DNA of 64,000 nt. Origin: Flagellimonas sp. S3867. Its GTDB lineage: Bacteria > Bacteroidota > Bacteroidia > Flavobacteriales > Flavobacteriaceae. A program made the position numbers and the translations under genes. Below, in pieces: positions 59,256-64,000 of the stretch. Every line of letters starts with the position of its first letter. Position 1 is the first letter of the stretch. The notes under the pieces are model-generated. The model ran no database searches, was not told the DNA's origin, and was given only the letters and a program-made list of their open reading frames with translations. The stretch lies in assembly GCF_014698935.1 (NCBI RefSeq), contig NZ_JACVMN010000001.1, positions 620,001 to 684,000 of the forward strand, read 5' to 3'.

Positions 59256-60257
59256 TTGAAAGTCGCCATAGTCATATTAAACTGGAACGGTAAAGCATTG
59301 TTGGAAAGATTTCTTCCTTCGGTCGTTGCCCACTCGCAAGGAGCTGATACTTATGTGGTAGACAATGCCAGCACAGATGATTCAGTGGACTTCTTAAGAA
59401 GTGAATACCCGCAGATAGCTATTATTCAGAATACCACAAATGGTGGATTCGCCAAAGGATATAACGATGGGCTTCAAACCATTGATGCCGATATTTTTTG
59501 CCTTTTAAATTCGGATGTTGAGGTAACGCCCAATTGGTTAGGTCCGATTCTAAATACGTTTAAGAACAAACCCGAAGCCGCCATACTTCAACCTAAAATT
59601 CTGGATTTAAACCGCAGGGAATATTTTGAATACGCCGGTGCTGCTGGTGGGTTTATTGATATGTTAGGCTATCCATTTTGTAGGGGCAGAATTTTCCAAG
59701 CTTTGGAAAAGGATCAAGGGCAATATGATGATGTCAAGGAAGTTTTTTGGGCCACTGGAGCCTGCATGTTCATTAAAAGTGATGTTTTCACGTCCTTAAA
59801 AGGGTTTGATGAAGACTACTTTGCACATCAAGAAGAAATAGATCTTTGTTGGCGAGCCAAGAATTCTGGTCATAAAGTCTATTATGTTGGGGAGAGTAGT
59901 GTTTATCACATGGGAGGTTCCACACTTAAAAATATGGATCCGAAGAAAACCTTTCTAAATTTTCGGAACTCCCTGTATTCCATTACCAAAAATCTACCTG
60001 GTAAAAGGGCTTTTTCAATCATATTCTTGAGATTACTATTGGATGGTATAGCGGGACTGCGTTTCATTTTTCAATTTAAATTCAAACACTGTTTGGCCAT
60101 CCTTAAGGCCCATGTTAGTTTTTATGTTAATTTTAGAAAGATTTACGGCAAAAGGGAAAAAGCTAATTTTTTGCAAAAATACTATTCCACGACATCCATT
60201 GTCTGGTCCCATTTCGTACATCAAGTAAAGAACTTTAACATTTTAGTAAAAGATTAA
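59256..60257 (+). CDS. Glycosyltransferase family 2
   Basis: A 333-residue GT-A enzyme with a TTG start at 59256 (KVAIVILNWNGKALLERFL). VVDNASTDDSVDFLRSEYPQ, FAKGYNDGLQ and the metal site CLLNSDVEVTPNW are classical GT2 motifs. The later WATGACMFIKSDVF and FAHQEEIDLCWRAKNSGH are also typical of rhamnosyl/N-acetylglucosaminyl-type transferases. It has a hydrophobic C-terminal segment that may contact the membrane. It likely adds a sugar to a cell-surface polysaccharide; donor unknown. TTG is the only in-frame start that keeps the first beta strand intact. Confidence 0.9.
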   Translation: MKVAIVILNWNGKALLERFLPSVVAHSQGADTYVVDNASTDDSVDFLRSEYPQIAIIQNTTNGGFAKGYNDGLQTIDADIFCLLNSDVEVTPNWLGPILNTFKNKPEAAILQPKILDLNRREYFEYAGAAGGFIDMLGYPFCRGRIFQALEKDQGQYDDVKEVFWATGACMFIKSDVFTSLKGFDEDYFAHQEEIDLCWRAKNSGHKVYYVGESSVYHMGGSTLKNMDPKKTFLNFRNSLYSITKNLPGKRAFSIIFLRLLLDGIAGLRFIFQFKFKHCLAILKAHVSFYVNFRKIYGKREKANFLQKYYSTTSIVWSHFVHQVKNFNILVKD

Positions 60258-60290
60258 CTAAGCCTGACCACGCAAACATTGCATTTTACA

Positions 60291-60298
60291 TAATTTTG
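60291..60298 (+). promoter_or_regulatory. -7 promoter box for the OmpA-family gene
   Basis: TAATTTTG, a perfect TAnnTTTG match, 55 bases before the ATG at 60353. No TTG lies at the ideal -33 position. A leader of about 50 bases would follow. Confidence 0.45.
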
Positions 60299-60352
60299 GT
60301 CTCGTTTTTAATCCAGAAAAATCAAACATATCTATAATTTATTACCACAATT

Positions 60353-61225
60353 ATGAAAAAAATTTTCCTCGGAACACTGTCCATGGCGGTTTTATTGACT
60401 TCTTGCGTATCTCAAAAGAAATATGCCGATCTTGAAGCCAAGCAAAAAGAAACCCAAGACCTATTAAATTCTGCAACAGTTAAATTGAACGACTGTTTGG
60501 AAGAAAAAGCTACGGCTTCGTCCAGGCTTAAAACCCTAGAAGATCAAAATGCTTTCTTGAAAGCTAACAACCAAGAGTTGATCAACAACATGGGTAATTT
60601 AACCACGCTTACTACCAAGGGAGCTGAAAATCTTGAGAAATCTTTGGAAAGTCTTCGCGAAAAAGACCTAACCATTAGAAAATTGCAAGATGCTGTTACT
60701 AGAAGAGACTCTGTAAACCTTGCTTTGGTACAAAGCCTTAAAGGTGTTCTTGGAAACTTGGATGATGAAGACATTGAGGTTAGCGTAGAAAAAGGTGTAG
60801 TTTATGTATCTATTTCTGATAAATTGTTGTTCAGAAGCGGAAGCTATAACATCACAAATGCTGCTAGAAATGTCCTTGGAAAAGTAGCCAAAGTAGTCAA
60901 TAACAAGCCAGATTTTGAATTCTTGGTTGAAGGACACACCGATAACGTGCCTTACTCAAGCGGAGTTCTTGTTGATAACTGGGATTTAAGTGCAAAGCGT
61001 GCTACCTCTATAGTTAGAACATTGCAAAACGATTTCAATGTAGATCCAAAGCGTATGACTGCTGCCGGAAGAAGTCATTATATTCCATTGGCATCCAATG
61101 ACTCTTCAGCTGAGAGAGCTAAAAATAGAAGAACAAGAATTGTGGTTCTACCAAAAATTGATCAGTTCTACAACATGATCGAAGAAGGAATGAAAGATCC
61201 AGCCATTGGTGGTTCTGGAAACTAA
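60353..61225 (+). CDS. OmpA-family peptidoglycan-binding lipoprotein
   Basis: A 290-residue lipoprotein (lipobox ending LLTSC, Cys18). A predicted coiled coil runs from about residue 25 to 115 (KYADLEAKQKETQDLLNS). The OmpA C-terminal domain follows: LLFRSGSYNITNAARNVLGK, then FLVEGHTDNVPYSSG and NWDLSAKRATSIVRTLQ, whose Asp and Arg bind diaminopimelate. It links the outer membrane to peptidoglycan and resembles the Pal-like and PG33-type proteins. A -7 box lies upstream and a strong terminator downstream, so it is a single-gene transcript. Confidence 0.93.
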   Translation: MKKIFLGTLSMAVLLTSCVSQKKYADLEAKQKETQDLLNSATVKLNDCLEEKATASSRLKTLEDQNAFLKANNQELINNMGNLTTLTTKGAENLEKSLESLREKDLTIRKLQDAVTRRDSVNLALVQSLKGVLGNLDDEDIEVSVEKGVVYVSISDKLLFRSGSYNITNAARNVLGKVAKVVNNKPDFEFLVEGHTDNVPYSSGVLVDNWDLSAKRATSIVRTLQNDFNVDPKRMTAAGRSHYIPLASNDSSAERAKNRRTRIVVLPKIDQFYNMIEEGMKDPAIGGSGN

Positions 61226-61246
61226 TTGTTTCTTACAACAAATTTG

Positions 61247-61276
61247 AAAAGGCGGCCTTTTAGGCCGCTTTTTTGT
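61247..61276 (+). terminator. Rho-independent terminator after the OmpA-family gene
   Basis: Stem GCGGCC (61252-61257) / GGCCGC (61263-61268) with a TTTTA loop and a six-T tail. It also ends at the convergent YciO/Sua5 gene. Confidence 0.9.
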
Positions 61277-61277
61277 T

Positions 61278-61898
61278 TTAAAAAATATCGATACTTCCCT
61301 TTCCTTCCCTTACCACTTTGGGATAACCCTCGGACAAGTCCACAACGGTCGAGGCGACATTTGCCCCATATCCCCCATCAATAACAACATCTACCAGATT
61401 CTGCCATTTCTCATAAATAAGCTCAGGGTCGGTGGTATATTCCAATATATCATCCTCATCATATATGGAAGTGGACACAATCGGATTGCCCAGTTCAGTA
61501 ACCAACGCTTTTGCAATGGCATTATCCGGAACCCGTATACCCACGGTCTTCTTTTTTTTAAAATCTTTGGGAAGATTGTTGTTCCCCGGAAGGATAAAAG
61601 TATAAGGACCAGGCAATGCCCGTTTTAATATTTTAAAGGTAGCAGTGTCAATTTGACGGACAAAATCAGACAGATTACTGAGGTCGGGACAAATAAAGGA
61701 CCAATTGGCCTTTTCCAATTTTATTCCTTTGATTCGCGCTATTTTTTGCAGTGCTTTAGAATTGGTGATGTCGCAGCCCAAACCATAAACCGTGTCCGTA
61801 GGGTAAATAATCAATCCCCCCTTTCGGAGTATCGCTCCAATTTTCTCAATCTGTCGTGGATTGGGGTTCTCCTCAAAAAGTTTTATGAACTCGGCCAT
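61278..61898 (-). CDS. YciO/Sua5/YrdC-family protein (L-threonylcarbamoyladenylate synthase-like)
   Basis: From the ATG at 61898 it is 206 residues (MAEFIKLFEENPNPRQ); the extra ten residues to 61928 are unlike the family. Core motifs include GGLIIYPTDTVYGLGCD, LPGPYTFILPGNN and KKTVGIRVPDNAI, the positively charged nucleotide-binding cleft of the YrdC fold. The late STVVDLSEGYPKVVREGKG is also typical. Sua5/YrdC enzymes make threonylcarbamoyl-AMP for the tRNA t6A modification. The length and single domain match E. coli YciO, which may not have that activity in all species. Both names are kept open. Confidence 0.9.
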   Translation of the reverse strand: MAEFIKLFEENPNPRQIEKIGAILRKGGLIIYPTDTVYGLGCDITNSKALQKIARIKGIKLEKANWSFICPDLSNLSDFVRQIDTATFKILKRALPGPYTFILPGNNNLPKDFKKKKTVGIRVPDNAIAKALVTELGNPIVSTSIYDEDDILEYTTDPELIYEKWQNLVDVVIDGGYGANVASTVVDLSEGYPKVVREGKGSIDIF

Positions 61899-61973
61899 CA
61901 GCAATTCCCATTTTGTACAAAGTAACAAAGATTATGATCAATGGCATGATTATGACTCGACCTGTGGATAGGA

Positions 61974-64000
61974 CTATCCTTCCAATATCTCCAATTTGGC
62001 GAATCGGAGCAATAATTTCTTTACATCTCCCCTTTCAAATTTAATTTCAGCCTTCTTATCATTGCCCACACCTTCAATTTTAATCACCTTGCCCTTACCA
62101 AATCGGGTGTGGTTTACCAACGAACCTTCCGCCAAATCAGGATCAATGGTATTCGTATTACCAGTAGGAGCTGAAATCTCTGGTTTCAACTTTCTGAGTT
62201 TGCGCAATTGATTTTCATTGGGCTTCTGAACACTTGGAGGGGTGCCGGTTTTAGGTTTTATTTGCCTGAGTTTACTTTTATCGACCTCTCCAAAAATATT
62301 GGCATCAATCATCGATTTATAGCGATACCCATCATTTACAGGAGTGAGATTTTCAACATACTGCTCTTCTATTTCTTCTAAAAATCGACTGGGTTCTGCA
62401 TCTATAAGTTTTCCCCAGCGATACCTATTTTGCGTATAGGTAAGGTAGGCCTGTTTTTCTGCTCGGGTCAAGGCCACATAGAACAAACGTCGTTCTTCTT
62501 CCAGCTCACTTCTTGTGTTCATACTCATAGCTGAAGGAAAAAGGTCTTCCTCCATTCCAACAACATAGACGTATGGAAACTCCAACCCTTTTGCCAGATG
62601 GATGGTCATTAAGGCTACGCGATCGTCATCACCAGTATCCTTGTCCATGTCGGTAGCAAGCGCCACATCCTCCAAAAATTCGGTAAGGCTTCCGGTAGCA
62701 TCGGCCAATTCTTTTTGTCCTTCCACAAAATCTTTGATACCATTTAATAGTTCTTCAATGTTCTCCATTCGAGCAATGCCCTCTGGCGTGCCATCTTTTT
62801 TGAACTCTAACAGCAAGCCGGTCTTTTTGGCAACATGTTCGGCAAGCGCAAATGCATCTGAGCCTTCATTCATGATTTGAAAGCTTTTGATCATGGTCAC
62901 AAAATCTTCCAATTTACGTTTGGTGCCAGCATTTATTTTCAACTCAAGTTTATGCAGATGCTCCATAACTTCAAAAATGGAACGTCCATAATGATTGGCA
63001 GCAACTACCAATTTATCAATTGTGGTCTGTCCAATACCTCGAGCAGGAAAATTGATAATTCGTTTTAAAGCTTCCTCATCCTTTGGATTGATAACCATTC
63101 GTAAATAAGCCAATACATCCTTTATTTCCTTGCGTTGGTAAAAGGATAACCCTCCATAAATCCGATACGGAATATCTCGTTTACGTAATGCATCTTCAAT
63201 GGCTCTTGATTGCGAATTGGTTCGGTACAGCACAGCAAACTCCCCATTCTGTAACTGCTGTTGCATCTTATTTTCAAAAATGGAACTTGCCACATACCTT
63301 CCCTCTTCCGCATCGGTGATGCTTCGGTGGACTTTTATCTTATTGCCCTCATCATTGGAAGTCCAAACCACCTTTTCCAATTGGTTTTTGTTCTTTGCGA
63401 TGATGGAATTGGCGGCATTGACAATATTTTTTGTGGAGCGATAGTTCTGTTCCAACCGATACATACCCACATCATCATAATCCTTCTGAAAATTGAGAAT
63501 GTTGCTGATATTGGCCCCTCTGAACGAATAGATACTTTGCGCGTCATCACCAACCACACAAATATTCTGGTAGCGGTCAGAAAGCGCCTTGACAATCAAA
63601 TACTGTGAATGATTGGTATCCTGATACTCATCTACCAAAATGTACCTGAACCTATCCTGATATTTCATCAATACTTCTGGGAAACGAGTCAACAACTCAT
63701 TTGTTCGTAGTAGAAGATCATCAAAATCCATGGCCCCCGCTTTAAAGCAACGATCTACATAATTTTGATAGATTTCCCCCAATCGAGGCCTCTTGGCCAT
63801 TGCATCAGCTTCCACCAGTTCGGGGTTTTGAAAATAGGCCTTTACGGTAATCAAGCTATTTTTATAGGACGATATTCGGTTTTGAATCTGCTTGTACTTA
63901 TAAATATCCTTGTCCAGTCCCATCTCTTTAATAATGGAAGCAATTAAGCGCTGGGAATCTTGAGTGTCGTAAATAGTGAAATTGCTTGGGTAGCCTAATT
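61974..64000 (-). CDS. UvrD/PcrA-type ATP-dependent DNA helicase, 5' part beyond the window
   Basis: The coding frame runs off the right edge: residues reading IYDTQDSQRLIASIIKEMGL lie at 63915-63974, and the frame stays open to 64000, so the N-terminal Walker A region is missing. Visible helicase motifs are DFDDLLLRTNELL, LVDEYQDTNHSQYLIVKAL (motif II), VVGDDAQSIYSFRGAN (motif III), EQNYRSTKNI, and LMTIHLAKGLEFPYVYVVG with YVALTRAEKQAYLTY. The C-terminus carries a Tudor-like VNHTRFGKGKVIKIEG. It unwinds DNA in repair and replication restart. An ATG at 63923 is internal, not the real start. Confidence 0.95.
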   Translation of the reverse strand, partial: LGYPSNFTIYDTQDSQRLIASIIKEMGLDKDIYKYKQIQNRISSYKNSLITVKAYFQNPELVEADAMAKRPRLGEIYQNYVDRCFKAGAMDFDDLLLRTNELLTRFPEVLMKYQDRFRYILVDEYQDTNHSQYLIVKALSDRYQNICVVGDDAQSIYSFRGANISNILNFQKDYDDVGMYRLEQNYRSTKNIVNAANSIIAKNKNQLEKVVWTSNDEGNKIKVHRSITDAEEGRYVASSIFENKMQQQLQNGEFAVLYRTNSQSRAIEDALRKRDIPYRIYGGLSFYQRKEIKDVLAYLRMVINPKDEEALKRIINFPARGIGQTTIDKLVVAANHYGRSIFEVMEHLHKLELKINAGTKRKLEDFVTMIKSFQIMNEGSDAFALAEHVAKKTGLLLEFKKDGTPEGIARMENIEELLNGIKDFVEGQKELADATGSLTEFLEDVALATDMDKDTGDDDRVALMTIHLAKGLEFPYVYVVGMEEDLFPSAMSMNTRSELEEERRLFYVALTRAEKQAYLTYTQNRYRWGKLIDAEPSRFLEEIEEQYVENLTPVNDGYRYKSMIDANIFGEVDKSKLRQIKPKTGTPPSVQKPNENQLRKLRKLKPEISAPTGNTNTIDPDLAEGSLVNHTRFGKGKVIKIEGVGNDKKAEIKFERGDVKKLLLRFAKLEILEG

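Noticed and set aside
33..63923. tRNA, rRNA, riboswitch or CRISPR features
   Set aside because: None was recognised in the gaps by eye; a covariance-model scan would be decisive.

Overview
The window reads as chromosomal DNA of a marine-type Flavobacteriaceae member (Bacteroidota); the genus cannot be fixed from sequence alone. The signs are low GC, promoter -7 boxes of the TAnnTTTG type, many short lipoproteins with a Cys near residue 17-20, a SusC-type carboxypeptidase-regulatory/plug segment, a fused branched-chain 2-oxoacid dehydrogenase E1, an S24-type SOS-like regulator and few Shine-Dalgarno-like sequences. No rRNA, tRNA, CRISPR array, intact transposase or prophage was recognised.

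Layout. (1) 1-3.7 kb: small unrelated one-gene units (DUF4345 membrane protein, a four-helix membrane protein, methyltransferase, Zn-protease lipoprotein, exported MBL-fold hydrolase). They are separated by short palindromic or promoter-bearing repeats and look like an accessory, cassette-like zone. (2) 3.7-6.6 kb: DCC thiol-disulfide protein with a YbdG-like MscS channel, then AlkC-type DNA glycosylase. (3) 6.6-11.5 kb (minus): a DUF1552 protein and a giant membrane-anchored cytochrome of the DUF1587/1592/1588/1585 type. (4) 11.8-14.5 kb: a small lipoprotein and a MuiA-like protein carrying an inserted SusC-type plug. (5) 14.5-23.0 kb (minus): FAD/Fe-S oxidoreductase, chorismate synthase, then a tight operon of a dicarboxylate/amino-acid symporter, GshB-like ATP-grasp ligase, N-formylglutamate amidohydrolase-like protein and DUF1704 metallopeptidase. 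(6) 23-34.2 kb: beta-barrel-like protein, TlpA lipoprotein, rhomboid protease, lipid A-type acyltransferase, alpha/beta hydrolase, sterol desaturase, phosphoglucosamine mutase, and an AcpH / gamma-glutamyltransferase / ATP-grasp operon. (7) 34.4-41 kb: a redox island with two AraC regulators, an NTF2-like protein, two cytochrome P460 lipoproteins (one double-headed), DUF6787, and a glutaredoxin-glutaredoxin-thioredoxin reductase fusion. (8) 41-48.3 kb: LysR/DUF1338 divergent pair, S24 repressor divergent from a TIGR03915 DNA-repair-like gene with an operator array between them, and uvrA. (9) 48.3-64 kb: mostly core genes (LOG protein, degenerate M1/beta-barrel protein, branched-chain E1, M16 peptidase, DoxX, HolA, HsdR-N-like protein, glycosyltransferase, OmpA lipoprotein, YciO/Sua5 protein, and a UvrD-type helicase cut by the window end).

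The best candidates for something undescribed are the symporter/ATP-grasp/amidohydrolase/DUF1704 operon (14518-18883), which looks like an amino-acid ligation-and-trimming pathway, and the P460 / tandem-glutaredoxin redox island (34384-40716). All functional calls are from motif and family recognition by eye; no searches were run.
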